A DNA stretch of 64,000 nucleotides from Roseovarius salinarum. Lineage in GTDB: Bacteria; Pseudomonadota; Alphaproteobacteria; Rhodobacterales; Rhodobacteraceae. This document shows positions 28,401-37,235 of the stretch, piece by piece. The stretch is from contig NZ_PHNT01000014.1 in assembly GCF_002834145.1 (NCBI RefSeq), positions 1 to 64,000 on the forward strand, written 5' to 3'. The notes beneath the pieces were generated by a model that was given only the letters and a program-made list of their open reading frames with translations, did not search any database and was not told the origin of the DNA. The position numbers were made by a program, and so were the translations under genes. Numbering within the stretch: position 1 is the stretch's first letter; each line of letters begins with the position of its first letter.

Positions 28401-28988
28401 ATGTTCACGGGCATCATCACTGATATCGGCGAGGTTCTCGCGCTCGAGCAGCGCGGCGACCTGCGCGTGCGCATGGGCACACGGTACGACACCGCGGGGC
28501 TCGACATCGGTGCGTCGGTCGCCTGCGACGGCGTATGCCTGACGGTGGTGGCCACCGGGCCGGACTGGTTCGAGGTCGAGACTTCGGCCGAGACGCTGTC
28601 GAAGACCAACCTCGACCGCTGGCGCGAGGGCAGCCGCGTGAACCTCGAACGTGCGCTCAGGGTGGGCGACGAACTGGGCGGGCACATCGTGTCGGGCCAT
28701 GTCGACGGCATCGCCGAAGTCGTGGCGGTCGCGGACGAAGGCGACAGCACCCGCGTGACCCTGCGCGCGCCCGATGACCTCGCGAAGTTCATCGCGCCCA
28801 AGGGGTCGGTCGCGCTCAACGGCACCTCCCTGACCGTCAACGAGGTCTCCGGCGCCGATTTCGGCATCAACTTCATCCCCCACACCAAGAAGGTGACGAC
28901 ATGGGGCGAGGTCGCCGTCGGGGATCCCGTGAACCTGGAGATCGACACGCTGGCGCGCTACGTCGCGCGCCTGCGCGAGTGGGGCTGA
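28401..28988 (+). CDS. ribE: Riboflavin synthase alpha subunit
   Basis: 195 aa: MFTGIITDIGEVLALEQRGD starts the family. Two tandem lumazine-binding barrels are visible, the first ending with ...CDGVCLTVV...WFEVETSAETLSKTN, the second with ELGGHIVSGHVDG ... GTSLTVNEV ... INFIPHT. Dismutates two 6,7-dimethyl-8-ribityllumazine to riboflavin. Here it is separated from ribBH by five genes. Downstream, convergent with the PAP2 gene (16 bp between stops). Confidence 0.96.
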   Translation: MFTGIITDIGEVLALEQRGDLRVRMGTRYDTAGLDIGASVACDGVCLTVVATGPDWFEVETSAETLSKTNLDRWREGSRVNLERALRVGDELGGHIVSGHVDGIAEVVAVADEGDSTRVTLRAPDDLAKFIAPKGSVALNGTSLTVNEVSGADFGINFIPHTKKVTTWGEVAVGDPVNLEIDTLARYVARLREWG

Positions 28989-29004
28989 GGCCCGCCGCGG
29001 GCGG

Positions 29005-30084
29005 TCAGGCGACCCGCCGGGCGACGGCGCGCGCGGCCAGCCAGCAGGCACCGGCGATGACGATGCCGAAATAGCCGTCGATTGCGTAGTGCCACGCCAG
29101 GTGGACCGAGCCGACCTGGATCACGACCAGGAAACCCGCCAGCGCCCAGCCGATCCAGCGCCGCACCGTGAACCCGTGGAAGGCCAGCAGCGCGGCACAG
29201 GCGACGTGCATGCTGGGCATCGCCGAAATGCCCTTCACGGGGCCGTCGTTCAGGTAACCGTCGAGGAGCATGGCATGCACTTTCACGGCCCAGATCGGGG
29301 TTTCGGCGTTGATCGCGTGCAGCCGCTCCATCAACGGGGCGAAGGCGTCGCCGAAGCCCAGCGGCGCGTAGTAGACCGGGCCGACGGACGAGAACGCGAT
29401 CGCCAGCGCGTTGCCCCCCACCACCCAGGTCAGCACGAAGGCCAGCAACAGCGTGGCGCGGCGGACGGGATTGCGGGTGTCGAAGCAGGTCGCGATGACG
29501 ACGAAGTAGATCAGGAAGAACCACAGGTAGTATGCGGCGTCGAGGATGCGGGTCGCCACCGGGTTGCCCAGCACCGGCATGAGCAGCGCGTAGGGGTCGT
29601 GGCCGCCGTGCAGCGCGCGGTCCAGCGCGGCGAAGGCCGGGTCCCAGTCGAAGGGGTTGATGATCGGGATCAGATCCTTGACGAACGCCGAAGTGCCGGC
29701 CAGCACAGAGATGCAGGCCAGCCCGGCCAGCCCGCCGAGCAGCCGGCCGGGTTCGCCGGCCAGCCGGCGCAGGTCGTCGATCAGCCACCGGACCGGGTGG
29801 GCCGGGCGTACGGCCACGGCCATGACCGCGAAGCGCCAGCCCACGAGGATGGCAAGGAAACAAGGCAGCAGCTTTGTCAGTGCCGTGATCAGCATCGGAA
29901 CCGTGCCCGACTCGAATGGCACGCCGAGCATGGCGGCCAGTGCCGCGGCCGCCGCCATGTGCACCGCCACGGCGGCGATCAGGATGCGGTCGCGCCGCAA
30001 GGCCCGCGCCACCGCCGTGGCGAGTTCGCTCGCCCGGTTGCCGCCGGGTGCCGCGATGCGTGGGGCGTCGATGCGCATGCTCAT
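29005..30084 (-). CDS. PAP2-superfamily membrane phosphatase / phosphotransferase
   Basis: 359 aa with about seven hydrophobic segments. The C-terminal PAP2 catalytic motifs are present: SAMPSMHVACAALLAF (PSMH) and GSVHLAWHYAIDGYFG with the catalytic His and Asp. The sequence resembles the inositol-phosphotransferase-like PAP2 branch (PF14378). Substrate, probably a lipid phosphate or phospholipid, is not known. Start MSMRIDAPRIAAPGG (a second ATG two codons later is possible). Confidence 0.82.
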   Translation of the reverse strand: MSMRIDAPRIAAPGGNRASELATAVARALRRDRILIAAVAVHMAAAAALAAMLGVPFESGTVPMLITALTKLLPCFLAILVGWRFAVMAVAVRPAHPVRWLIDDLRRLAGEPGRLLGGLAGLACISVLAGTSAFVKDLIPIINPFDWDPAFAALDRALHGGHDPYALLMPVLGNPVATRILDAAYYLWFFLIYFVVIATCFDTRNPVRRATLLLAFVLTWVVGGNALAIAFSSVGPVYYAPLGFGDAFAPLMERLHAINAETPIWAVKVHAMLLDGYLNDGPVKGISAMPSMHVACAALLAFHGFTVRRWIGWALAGFLVVIQVGSVHLAWHYAIDGYFGIVIAGACWLAARAVARRVA

Positions 30085-30267
30085 TGACCTGGTCCCGTTG
30101 CTTTTGATCCGCCGGGGCCCGGCCTAGCGTGCCTTCTGGGCCGCTCGTCGGCAGCAATGGGCCGATTTAGAGGCGGCCGCGCCAGATGCCCGACGACATA
30201 TTCACGAAACATATTGCGTTGTTGCGTCGCTTCCCTATCCTGCGGGCAAACGAGGGGAGGACCGACA

Positions 30268-31239
30268 ATGACCTTGATGAAGCCCACGCGCCGCGAACTT
30301 CTCAAACTCGCCGCCGCCGCGCCGGCGCTGGCCATGCCGGCCGCGGCGCGGGCCGAGCTGGGCAAGCCGCACGGGCCGAACCCGGCGCATTTCCGCTTTT
30401 CCGTCGGTGACGCGCGGGTCACGGTCGTCTCGGACGGCTACTTCTCGCTGCCCACCGACGGGCTTGCGGTGAACGCTGACCGCGAGGAGGTCAAGGCGTT
30501 CCTCAAGCGGCATTTCCTGTCGCCCGAGGACGGCTATTCGCATACCAACCACCTCTACATCGACACGGGCGACGCGCGCGTTCTGGTCGACGTGGGCTCG
30601 GGCAACCGGTTCATGCCCACCACGGGGCGACTGATGCAGAACCTCGAGGCCGCGGGCATCGATCCGTTCGAGATCACGCATGTCGTCATCACACATGCCC
30701 ACCCTGACCACATCTGGGGCATCCGCGACGGTTTCGACGAGGCGGTCATTCCCGGCGCGAACTACATCATCGGCCAGGCCGAGCACGATTACTGGATGCA
30801 GGACGGGCTGGTCGATCGCGTGCCGGCCGAGGACCAGCAGTTCGTCCTCGGGGCCGTGAACTCGATCGAGGTGACCGGCGCCGACTGGACTTTCGCGCAG
30901 GACGGTCACGAGGTCGTGCCGGGTGTCACGCTGTTCGACACGCCGGGCCACACGCCGGGGCACATGAGCGTGCGGGTGGACAGCGGCGACGCCTCGCTGA
31001 TCGCCACCGGCGACGCGCTGACCCACGCCTACACCAACTTCGCGCGGCCGGGCTGGTACAACAACTTCGACCATGACGGCGAACAGACCGTCGCCACACG
31101 CCGCAAGCTGCTGGACATGGCCGCGGCCGACCGCACGCCGATCCTGGGCTACCACTTCCCCTTCCCGGGCGTCGGGCACGTCCAGCGCGACGGCGACGCC
31201 TACCGCTTCGTCCCCGCGCTCTGGCAATTCCAGGGCTGA
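30268..31239 (+). CDS. Tat-exported metallo-beta-lactamase-fold hydrolase
   Basis: 323 aa. MTLMKPTRRELLKLAAAAPA gives a twin-arginine leader, with cleavage near AAARA, so it acts in the periplasm. The MBL motif HAHPDH (about residue 148-153), a downstream His in DTPGHTPGHMS and Asp in GDALTH complete a dinuclear metal site. Start ATG 30268 follows GGGAGG. Hydrolytic function is clear in principle; substrate unknown. Related proteins are annotated as quorum-quenching lactonase-like or arylsulfatase-like MBLs, which I cannot separate here. Confidence 0.85.
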   Translation: MTLMKPTRRELLKLAAAAPALAMPAAARAELGKPHGPNPAHFRFSVGDARVTVVSDGYFSLPTDGLAVNADREEVKAFLKRHFLSPEDGYSHTNHLYIDTGDARVLVDVGSGNRFMPTTGRLMQNLEAAGIDPFEITHVVITHAHPDHIWGIRDGFDEAVIPGANYIIGQAEHDYWMQDGLVDRVPAEDQQFVLGAVNSIEVTGADWTFAQDGHEVVPGVTLFDTPGHTPGHMSVRVDSGDASLIATGDALTHAYTNFARPGWYNNFDHDGEQTVATRRKLLDMAAADRTPILGYHFPFPGVGHVQRDGDAYRFVPALWQFQG

Positions 31240-31433
31240 TGCGTGCCTTCTGCGGCACGGGGTCCTGAAATCCCTTGTCCGGGGCTTTCGCAAGGCATTG
31301 GCGCCGAGGGGCCGGCCATCGTGCACGCACCGATATCGGGGGTGGTCATGACGGCCCGTCCGTGTTCTACGGCGCACAGGGTGAAGCGACCGGTTGGGGC
31401 GCGCCCTCCGGCAGGCGACAGGGAGTGGTGCAG

Positions 31434-31655
31434 ATGGACGAGGCCGAAATCACGGTGACCCGTATCGCGGGGCCAACCGACACGCTGAAGCTGACGCAGC
31501 AGGGCAGCGTGCTTGCGACGGTGCGCGTGGATGCCAGCGGCGCGGCGGAGATGCACGACGCCGGCGGGCGCAGAATCGGCAGTTTCGACAATGCCGAGGA
31601 TGCCGTCGCCTTCCTGCGGCGCGATCGCCAGGTCGACGGCAGCGTGCTGGACTGA
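31434..31655 (+). CDS. Small conserved-looking hypothetical protein
   Basis: 73 aa: MDEAEITVTRIAGPTDTLKL opens it, then VLATVRVDASGAAEMHDAGG and IGSFDNAEDAVAFLRRDRQV. It has beta-strand-like alternation, no signal, no Cys. A GGGAGTGG ribosome-like sequence precedes the ATG by a few bases. A longer in-frame version starts at 31275, but its extra sequence is not protein-like. Function unknown; between the MBL protein and a desaturase. Confidence 0.55.
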   Translation: MDEAEITVTRIAGPTDTLKLTQQGSVLATVRVDASGAAEMHDAGGRRIGSFDNAEDAVAFLRRDRQVDGSVLD

Positions 31656-31850
31656 ACGGCACGCCGTCGCCCTGTCGCAAAAGCTTTGTTGGACAGTGCC
31701 GGACCCGACTGTTACGCGGTCGGCCCGACAAGGCGAGACGGGGCGCGCGCGTGATGGCGCGGGTTCTTCCGCAGGACCGGTGCCTGCCCGCGGCGATGCT
31801 CTGGCCGCGCGGGGCGCCGCGCCCCAGGCAAAGGAGCGCGCGATTTCTTC

Positions 31851-32894
31851 ATGACAACTGACACCACAGGACGCCACACGCCGACCACGCCCGAGCATCC
31901 GCGCGACTGGGTGCGCGTTCTGGCCCGCTACCGCGATCCGCATCACGGCCGCAGCCTGTTCGAACTGGCCGTGAGCGTCGGGCCGCTGCTGGCCCTCTGG
32001 GCCGCGGCCCTGGCGGTGCTACCGGTCAGCGGCTGGCTGGCGCTGGGCCTGTCGGTGGTCAACGCCCTGTTCCTCGTGCGGGTGTTCATGATCCAGCACG
32101 ATTGCGGTCACGGCGCGTTCTTCCGCCCGCGCGCGGTGAACGACTGGGTGGGGCGTGCGCTCGGGGTGCTGACTTGCACGCCCTACGACGTTTGGCGGCG
32201 CAAGCACGCGATACACCACGCCACGGCCGGCAACCTCGACGCGCGCGGCACCGGTGACATCCCCACGCTGACGGTCGAGGAATACCGCGCGATGCGCTGG
32301 CCGATGCGGCTGGCCTACCGCCTGTACCGCAATCCGCTGGTGGTCTTCGGGCTCGCGCCCACCTACGTCTTCGTGTTCCAGAACCGGCTGCCGTTCGGGG
32401 TGATGCGCGACGGCTGGCGCGTCTGGGTCAGCGCAATGGCGACGAACGCCGCGCTGGCGGTCGCGGTGACGGGCATCGTGTGGCTGGGCGGCTGGGCCGC
32501 GCTTTGGCTGGTCTTCGTGCCCACGCTGCTTGTCGCGGCCTCCATCGGGATATGGCTGTTCTACATCCAGCACCAGTTCGAGCATACGCACTGGGACCGC
32601 GGCGAGGACTGGCAACTGCACGAATCCGCGCTGCACGGCGCATCGCACTACGACCTGCCGGCCGTTTTGCGCTGGTTCACCGCCAACATCGGCATCCACC
32701 ACGTCCATCACCTTTATGCGCGGATCCCGTTCTATCGTCTCACCGAGGTGCTGCGGGATCATCCGCCGCTGGCCGAGGCGCAACGCGTGACGTTGCGCGA
32801 AAGCCTGCATTGCGCGCGTCTGCACCTTTGGGACGAGGGGCGCCAGCGTCTGCTGTCGTTTGCCGAGGCCCGGCACGTCGCGCCCGCGGCCTGA
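31851..32894 (+). CDS. Fatty acid desaturase (membrane di-iron type)
   Basis: 347 aa. The three His boxes are all present: HDCGH (about 83), HAIHH (about 118) and HHVHH (about 283), with several membrane spans (ELAVSVGPLLALWAAALAVLP, LGLSVVNALFLVRVFMI, AALAVAVTGIVWLGG). Catalyses O2-dependent double-bond insertion in acyl lipids. Position of desaturation cannot be inferred. Adjacent to riboflavin genes with no evident functional link. Confidence 0.9.
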   Translation: MTTDTTGRHTPTTPEHPRDWVRVLARYRDPHHGRSLFELAVSVGPLLALWAAALAVLPVSGWLALGLSVVNALFLVRVFMIQHDCGHGAFFRPRAVNDWVGRALGVLTCTPYDVWRRKHAIHHATAGNLDARGTGDIPTLTVEEYRAMRWPMRLAYRLYRNPLVVFGLAPTYVFVFQNRLPFGVMRDGWRVWVSAMATNAALAVAVTGIVWLGGWAALWLVFVPTLLVAASIGIWLFYIQHQFEHTHWDRGEDWQLHESALHGASHYDLPAVLRWFTANIGIHHVHHLYARIPFYRLTEVLRDHPPLAEAQRVTLRESLHCARLHLWDEGRQRLLSFAEARHVAPAA

Positions 32895-32982
32895 ACGCCG
32901 GTGCACAGCCGCTCGCGGTTCGCCTCTGGCGTTCCGGGGGCGGCTGCGCTATCTGGCAGGCTGCACCAGCCGAGAGGGCAAG

Positions 32983-34122
32983 ATGTCCGACAGACTGCCG
33001 TTCGAGAAGCCGGGCCCGGTCGAATCCGAGTTCGGTGGCGTGATCGCCCCGACCGAGGAAATCATCGCCGAGGCGCGCGCCGGGCGCATGTTCATCCTTG
33101 TCGATCACGAGGACCGCGAGAACGAGGGCGATCTCGTCATTCCCGCGGAATTCGCGGACGCGAGGGCGATCAACTTCATGGCCACCCACGGGCGCGGGCT
33201 GGTCTGCCTGCCGATGACGGCCGAGCGGGTCGACAACCTCGGGCTGCCGATGATGGCGCAGCGCAATTCGTCGCGCCACGAAACCGCCTTCACCGTCTCG
33301 ATCGAGGCGCGCGAAGGGGTGACCACCGGCATCTCGGCCGGCGACCGCGCCCACACCATCGCCACCGCGATCAACGACCAGAACACCATGGCCGACCTCG
33401 CCACGCCCGGGCACGTCTTCCCGTTGCGTGCGCGCCAGGGCGGGGTGCTGGTGCGTGCAGGCCACACCGAGGCGGCGGTGGATATCTCGCGACTGGCGGG
33501 GCTGCACCCCTCGGGCGTGATCTGCGAGATCATGCGCGATGACGGCAGCATGGCGCGGCTGCCCGACCTCGTCGCGTTCGCGCAGGCCCACGGCATGAAG
33601 ATCGGCGCGATCTCCGACCTCATCGCCTATCGCCACAAGCACGACAACCTGGTGCGCGAGATGCGGCGCACCACCGTCCATTCCGAACATGGCGGCGAAT
33701 GGCAGATGCGGATCTTCGCCGACCAGATCAGCGGCACCGAACACGTCGTCCTGACCAAGGGTGACATCACCGACGGCAAGCCGGTGCTGGCCCGCGCGCA
33801 TGCGCTCAACGCGCTCGAGGACGTGCTCGGCATAGGGGGGATGCCCCCCAACAAGCTGCCCCGCGCGATGGAGATCATCGCGCGCGAGGGGCGCGGCGCG
33901 GTCTTCCTGTTCCGCCAGCCGCGCCCCAAACTCTCGAGCGAGATGGAGGAGGACGAGGGGCCGCGCACCGTCAAGCAGACCGGGCTGGGCGCACAGATCA
34001 TGGCGACCATGGGGTTGCACGAGCTGATCCTGCTGACCGACAGCCCCGACACGCGCTACCTTGGTCTGGACGCCTACGGCATCTCGATCACCGGAACCCG
34101 CCCCATCAGCGACGAGGACTGA
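32983..34122 (+). CDS. ribB: 3,4-dihydroxy-2-butanone 4-phosphate synthase with a degenerate RibA-like domain
   Basis: 379 aa. N-terminal DHBP synthase motifs are intact: [16 protein letters not shown] (about 37-52), [14 protein letters not shown] (about 165) with the catalytic acids and His. The C-terminal GTP cyclohydrolase II-like domain (from about residue 225: THSE-like [15 protein letters not shown]) lacks the zinc cysteines: the expected HSEC...GD..CDCG segment reads [17 protein letters not shown], so it should be inactive. Makes the four-carbon unit of lumazine. Adjacent to ribH, 3 bp away. Confidence 0.93.
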   Translation: MSDRLPFEKPGPVESEFGGVIAPTEEIIAEARAGRMFILVDHEDRENEGDLVIPAEFADARAINFMATHGRGLVCLPMTAERVDNLGLPMMAQRNSSRHETAFTVSIEAREGVTTGISAGDRAHTIATAINDQNTMADLATPGHVFPLRARQGGVLVRAGHTEAAVDISRLAGLHPSGVICEIMRDDGSMARLPDLVAFAQAHGMKIGAISDLIAYRHKHDNLVREMRRTTVHSEHGGEWQMRIFADQISGTEHVVLTKGDITDGKPVLARAHALNALEDVLGIGGMPPNKLPRAMEIIAREGRGAVFLFRQPRPKLSSEMEEDEGPRTVKQTGLGAQIMATMGLHELILLTDSPDTRYLGLDAYGISITGTRPISDED

Positions 34123-34125
34123 GAC

Positions 34126-34671
34126 ATGGCCGAGACCGAATACAGCCTGCCGCGCCCCGCCTTCGATTCGCCGGTGAAGCTGCTCGTGGCGGTCGCACCG
34201 TTCTACCGCGATATCGCCGACAACCTGATTTCCGGCGCCGCGGCCGAGATCGAGGCCACGGGCGCCACCCACGAGACGGTGGAGGTGCCCGGCGCGCTGG
34301 AACTTCCGGCGGCGATCGGAATGGCCGAGCGGCTCTCGAATTTCGATGGCTACGTGGCGCTGGGCTGCGTGATCCGGGGCGAAACCACCCATTACGAGAC
34401 AGTGTGCAACGACAGTTCGCGCGGGCTGATGCTGCTGGGGTTGCAGGGGCTGTGCATCGGCAACGGCATCCTCACGGTCGAAAACCGCGCCCAGGCCGAG
34501 GCGCGTGCCGATCCTGAGCGGATGAACAAGGGCGCGGGTGCGGCGGCGGCGGCCTTGCATCTGATCGCGCTTGCCCGTAAGTGGGGCGGCCGGCGCGAGG
34601 GCGTGGGCTTCAAGCCCGCGGCCGAGGAATACCGCATCGCCGGCGAACTCAAGGACACGCCCAAGGCATGA
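34126..34671 (+). CDS. ribH: 6,7-dimethyl-8-ribityllumazine synthase
   Basis: 181 aa. VAPFYRDIADNLISGAAAEI, VPGALELPAAIGMAE and ALGCVIRGETTHYETVCNDS contain the conserved phosphate and substrate-binding residues, including the His in TTHYE. Forms icosahedral or decameric shells. Condenses the RibB and RibD-phosphatase products to lumazine. Three bases after ribB and overlapping nusB by 4 nt (ATGA), so ribB-ribH-nusB is one operon. Confidence 0.96.
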   Translation: MAETEYSLPRPAFDSPVKLLVAVAPFYRDIADNLISGAAAEIEATGATHETVEVPGALELPAAIGMAERLSNFDGYVALGCVIRGETTHYETVCNDSSRGLMLLGLQGLCIGNGILTVENRAQAEARADPERMNKGAGAAAAALHLIALARKWGGRREGVGFKPAAEEYRIAGELKDTPKA

Positions 34672-35153
34672 CGACCCCCGACCCCCAGATATCGGGCAAC
34701 GCGCGGCGGCGGATGCGCTCGGCCGCGCGCCTCTACGCGGTGCAGGCGCTTTTCCAGATGGAGCATTCCGGCCAGAGCGTGGACGCGGTGCGCCGCGAAT
34801 TCCTGCATCACCGGTTCGGTGCCGAGTTGGACGATGACACCGAGATGGCCGATGGCGACGTCGACCTTTTCGGCCGGCTGCTTGACGACGCCGTGAACCG
34901 GCAGGCGATGATCGACCAGATGACCGATCGCGCGCTGGTGGCCCGCTGGCGGATCGACCGGATCGATCCGACGCTGCGCGCCCTGTTCCGCGCCGCCGGC
35001 GCCGAACTGGTGGAAACCGAAACGCCGCCGCGGGTCGTCATCATGGAGTACATCGACATCGCCAAGAGCTTCTACCCCGAGGGACAGGAGGTGAAGCTGG
35101 TGAACGCGGTGCTTGACCACATGGCGCGCGAGGCGAAACCGGAAGCGTTCTGA
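34668..35153 (+). CDS. nusB: Transcription antitermination protein NusB
   Basis: 161 aa, an all-helical NusB: SARLYAVQALFQMEHSGQSVD, IDPTLRALFRAAGAELVETETPP, VVIMEYIDIAKSFYPEGQEV, LVNAVLDHMAREAKPEAF. It acts with NusE (S10) on boxA RNA for rRNA antitermination. Coupled with ribH by an ATGA overlap, a widespread rib-nusB arrangement. Confidence 0.95.
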   Translation: MTTPDPQISGNARRRMRSAARLYAVQALFQMEHSGQSVDAVRREFLHHRFGAELDDDTEMADGDVDLFGRLLDDAVNRQAMIDQMTDRALVARWRIDRIDPTLRALFRAAGAELVETETPPRVVIMEYIDIAKSFYPEGQEVKLVNAVLDHMAREAKPEAF

Positions 35154-35231
35154 GCCGCCACCTTGCAGCACGGGTCGTTCGGCGCCCGCGTCGAATTGTC
35201 GGGGGCGGCGGCGGTGTGCCGCCGATGCTCT

Positions 35232-35256
35232 TGAGATATCCTGTCCCTGAGATATC
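35232..35256 (+). repeat. Two 9-bp direct repeats TGAGATATC
   Basis: TGAGATATC occurs at 35232-35240 and 35248-35256, 16 bp apart, just upstream of the gene at 35286. Each carries the GATATC hexamer. Could be an operator for that gene, or chance. Confidence 0.4.
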
Positions 35257-35285
35257 TTTCGTCCAAACGATAGGGAGTCGTCGCC

Positions 35286-35621
35286 ATGCCCAAGCTCATA
35301 CGCCTTTACATCACCCATGTCGCGATCGGGTTCGCGATCGCGGCGGCCTTCGTGGGCATGTTGCTTTACCTGAACGTGGCCAACCTGTGGCATCTGGTGA
35401 CGCACACCGAGCAGGGGATCCTGGCCGTCGCGATCCTGTGGTTCGCCAACGGCATCGTGTTCGCCGGCGTTCAGTTCGGCATTGCCGTCATGCGCCTGAA
35501 GGACGATGACGACAACGACGACGACGGCGGCAAGCGCATGGGCGAGATGGTGCGCCAGCACGCCACCATCCCCGTTCGCGCCGACGAGGGCGACCAGCGC
35601 GCGAGCTGGCTCAAGCGCTGA
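35286..35621 (+). CDS. Small two-helix membrane protein, unknown
   Basis: 111 aa. Transmembrane helices at about residues 8-32 (ITHVAIGFAIAAAFVGMLLYLN) and 45-68 (GILAVAILWFANGIVFAGVQFG) are followed by an acidic run (KDDDDNDDDGGK) and a soluble tail. Start ATG at 35286 lies after the 9-bp direct repeats TGAGATATC. No family recognised. Downstream of the nusB operon, last ordinary gene before the AT-rich toxin-antitoxin pocket. Confidence 0.7.
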   Translation: MPKLIRLYITHVAIGFAIAAAFVGMLLYLNVANLWHLVTHTEQGILAVAILWFANGIVFAGVQFGIAVMRLKDDDDNDDDGGKRMGEMVRQHATIPVRADEGDQRASWLKR

Positions 35622-35917
35622 GCGTCGCCGGACGTAAGCCGGCAACATGCAGACATTCCACGGGGGCGCCGCGGGCAAGCCCTTCACTTTAGAGTGGGCG
35701 TTATGTGGTTATGATGCCCATATTTGGATTAGAATAAGGTTGCTCCGTCAAACTATTGAGTGATGCTCTAAAAAACTGGTGGCGATTCCGATATGTGGCT
35801 GACTTTCTGATTCTTTTTCTGGACCAGCCTCTCCATACGGTCCAGCGGGAGACATTTCTTTAGGCTCGACTTGCCGTTTGGCAAAAAACAAATATATTAT
35901 TGCCAAAGGAGGCGCCT
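35622..35917. other. AT-rich spacer upstream of the toxin-antitoxin pair
   Basis: About 295 bp without a gene. From 35690 the composition is clearly AT-richer than the rest of the window (for example 35700-35890). No ORF with gene-like codon use, repeat or tRNA is present. It ends with the antitoxin promoter/operator. Probable mark of transferred DNA. Confidence 0.6.
35877..35907. promoter_or_regulatory. Inverted repeat operator of the toxin-antitoxin operon
   Basis: TTTGGCAA at 35877-35884 and TTGCCAAA at 35900-35907 form an 8-bp inverted repeat; an extra TTGCC at 35871-35875 gives three alternating half-sites. AT-rich TATATTAT between them is a plausible -10. It lies 11 bp before the antitoxin ATG, where Xre-type antitoxins typically autoregulate. 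Binding is inferred. Confidence 0.55.
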
Positions 35918-36331
35918 ATGGACATGCAACTCGTCACCCCGACCCGCGCAACGCCCGACACGCCTGCGATCACCGACGACGAGGCGGCTGCACTGGCGCG
36001 AACAACCGTCAACCTGTTCCGGGCTTGGCAGCTCACCGATGCCGAGGCCTGCACGCTCCTCGGCGGCATGGCCAAGCGGACCTGGGCGCGCTGGAAGGAC
36101 GGGCAGATCGGCCGGATCGACCGCGACCTGAGGATGCGGATGGCCCTGCTCATGGGCATCCACAAGGGGCTTCGCTACCTTTTCCGCGATCCCGAGCGCG
36201 GCTATGCATGGATCCGCAAGCCCAACGCCGCCTTCGAGGGCCGCTCGGCGCTTGATGTCATGCTCCGCGGCGAAATGACGGACCTGATCGCCCTGCGCGA
36301 CTGGCTGAACGCTGAACGCGGCGCATGGTGA
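35918..36331 (+). CDS. MbcA/ParS/Xre-type antitoxin
   Basis: 137 aa after AAAGGAGG. Two parts: an N-terminal Xre-like helix region (LFRAWQLTDAEACTLLGGMAKRTWARWKDG, about 38-65) and the DUF2384 C-terminus (YLFRDPERGYAWIRKPNAAFEGRSALDVML, with RDWLNAERG near the end). This family neutralises RES toxins. Overlaps the toxin start. The TTTGGCAA inverted repeat ahead of it suggests autorepression. Confidence 0.9.
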   Translation: MDMQLVTPTRATPDTPAITDDEAAALARTTVNLFRAWQLTDAEACTLLGGMAKRTWARWKDGQIGRIDRDLRMRMALLMGIHKGLRYLFRDPERGYAWIRKPNAAFEGRSALDVMLRGEMTDLIALRDWLNAERGAW

Positions 36332-37023
36332 GCGGTGCCGCGACCCCTGTCCGGGTCGACTGGCCGCAGACCTACCGGATCATCCGCGCGATCTACCCGC
36401 CGATCGACCTTTTCGAGGACATCGCCGATCCCGCGGACTGGGAGGCGATCACGGTCGCCGACGCCAAGGTGAACGGGGCGATGAGCGCTGCCGTTGGCGA
36501 TCTGTCGAAGGTGCCCGTGGCCCGCCGCGTCGCCGGGGCCGGCGCGAGCTGGGTCATGGCGCCCTTCGTCCACTGCTCGACCCTGCGGCCGGGCCGGTTC
36601 ACCGACGGTAGCTACGGCATCTACTACGCCGGTGACAGCGAGACGGTGGCCTTGGCTGAGACCATCCATCATCACCAGGTTATGATGGCGGCCACCGCGG
36701 AGGCGCCCGGCTGGACCTCGGATTTCCGCGTTCTCGTCGGATCTATCGACCGTGATCTCGACGATGTCGATGCCGTTCCGGGCGTCCGGGACCCGGTGAA
36801 TTACGGGCCCTCGCAGATCGAGGGTGCCGCGCTCCGCGCCGCCGGGAGCGACGGCGTCACCTGGGAAAGCGTTCGTCACCCGGGCGGCCGCTGCATCGGC
36901 GTGTTCTGGCCGGATGTCGTCACCATTCCGGTACAGGGCGCGCATTACATGTACCACTGGGACGGGACGCGCGTGGATCGGATCTGGAAGCACGACACCC
37001 GCGAACTCTTCAATATCGTTTGA
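36325..37023 (+). CDS. RES domain toxin (NAD+-depleting)
   Basis: 232 aa. The RES domain spans about residues 75-215: STLRPGRFTDGSYGIYYAGD contains the key Arg and Tyr, ETVALAETIHHHQ the Glu, and SVRHPGGRCIGVFWP the C-terminal Ser region. RES toxins phosphorolyse NAD+ in the cytoplasm. ATG at 36325 overlaps the antitoxin stop by 7 nt (GTG at 36328 is an alternative). With the antitoxin it is a type II pair; no further cargo gene was found nearby. Confidence 0.92.
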   Translation: MVSGAATPVRVDWPQTYRIIRAIYPPIDLFEDIADPADWEAITVADAKVNGAMSAAVGDLSKVPVARRVAGAGASWVMAPFVHCSTLRPGRFTDGSYGIYYAGDSETVALAETIHHHQVMMAATAEAPGWTSDFRVLVGSIDRDLDDVDAVPGVRDPVNYGPSQIEGAALRAAGSDGVTWESVRHPGGRCIGVFWPDVVTIPVQGAHYMYHWDGTRVDRIWKHDTRELFNIV

Positions 37024-37235
37024 GATGGACGTCGCTATGTACCGGTGACCGTCGAAGGTTCTCGCAAGAACCTCCAAATCTCGTGGTCTTCGATTTTAGA
37101 CCCGTAATGCGCTCGCGAAAAAATCTTCGCGCGGAGACAAGCTCTGGGCAACGTGCTAACACATTGCCCAGTATGACATTTTTCCGAAGCGTTCCTGTAT
37201 CGTTCCTAATATAGCCACTCTAAAGAGAACGGCTG
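37024..37235 (+). other. Three stacked hairpins downstream of the toxin gene
   Basis: No coding frame is convincing. Hairpins: AGGTTCT/AGAACCT at 37056-37073 (loop CGCA), CGCGAA/TTCGCG at 37114-37131, and CTGGGCAA/TTGCCCAG at 37145-37172 (12-nt loop). The stretch is AT-richer than the window and ends at a good terminator (37236-37258). It may be the 3' UTR of the toxin-antitoxin transcript or a separate small RNA. Confidence 0.4.

Noticed and set aside
30157-30267. Longer N-terminus for the MBL-fold protein
   Set aside because: The extra residues lack sense, while ATG 30268 has a good ribosome site and starts a twin-arginine leader.
32895-32982. FMN riboswitch before ribB
   Set aside because: Only 88 bp with no RFN element motifs.
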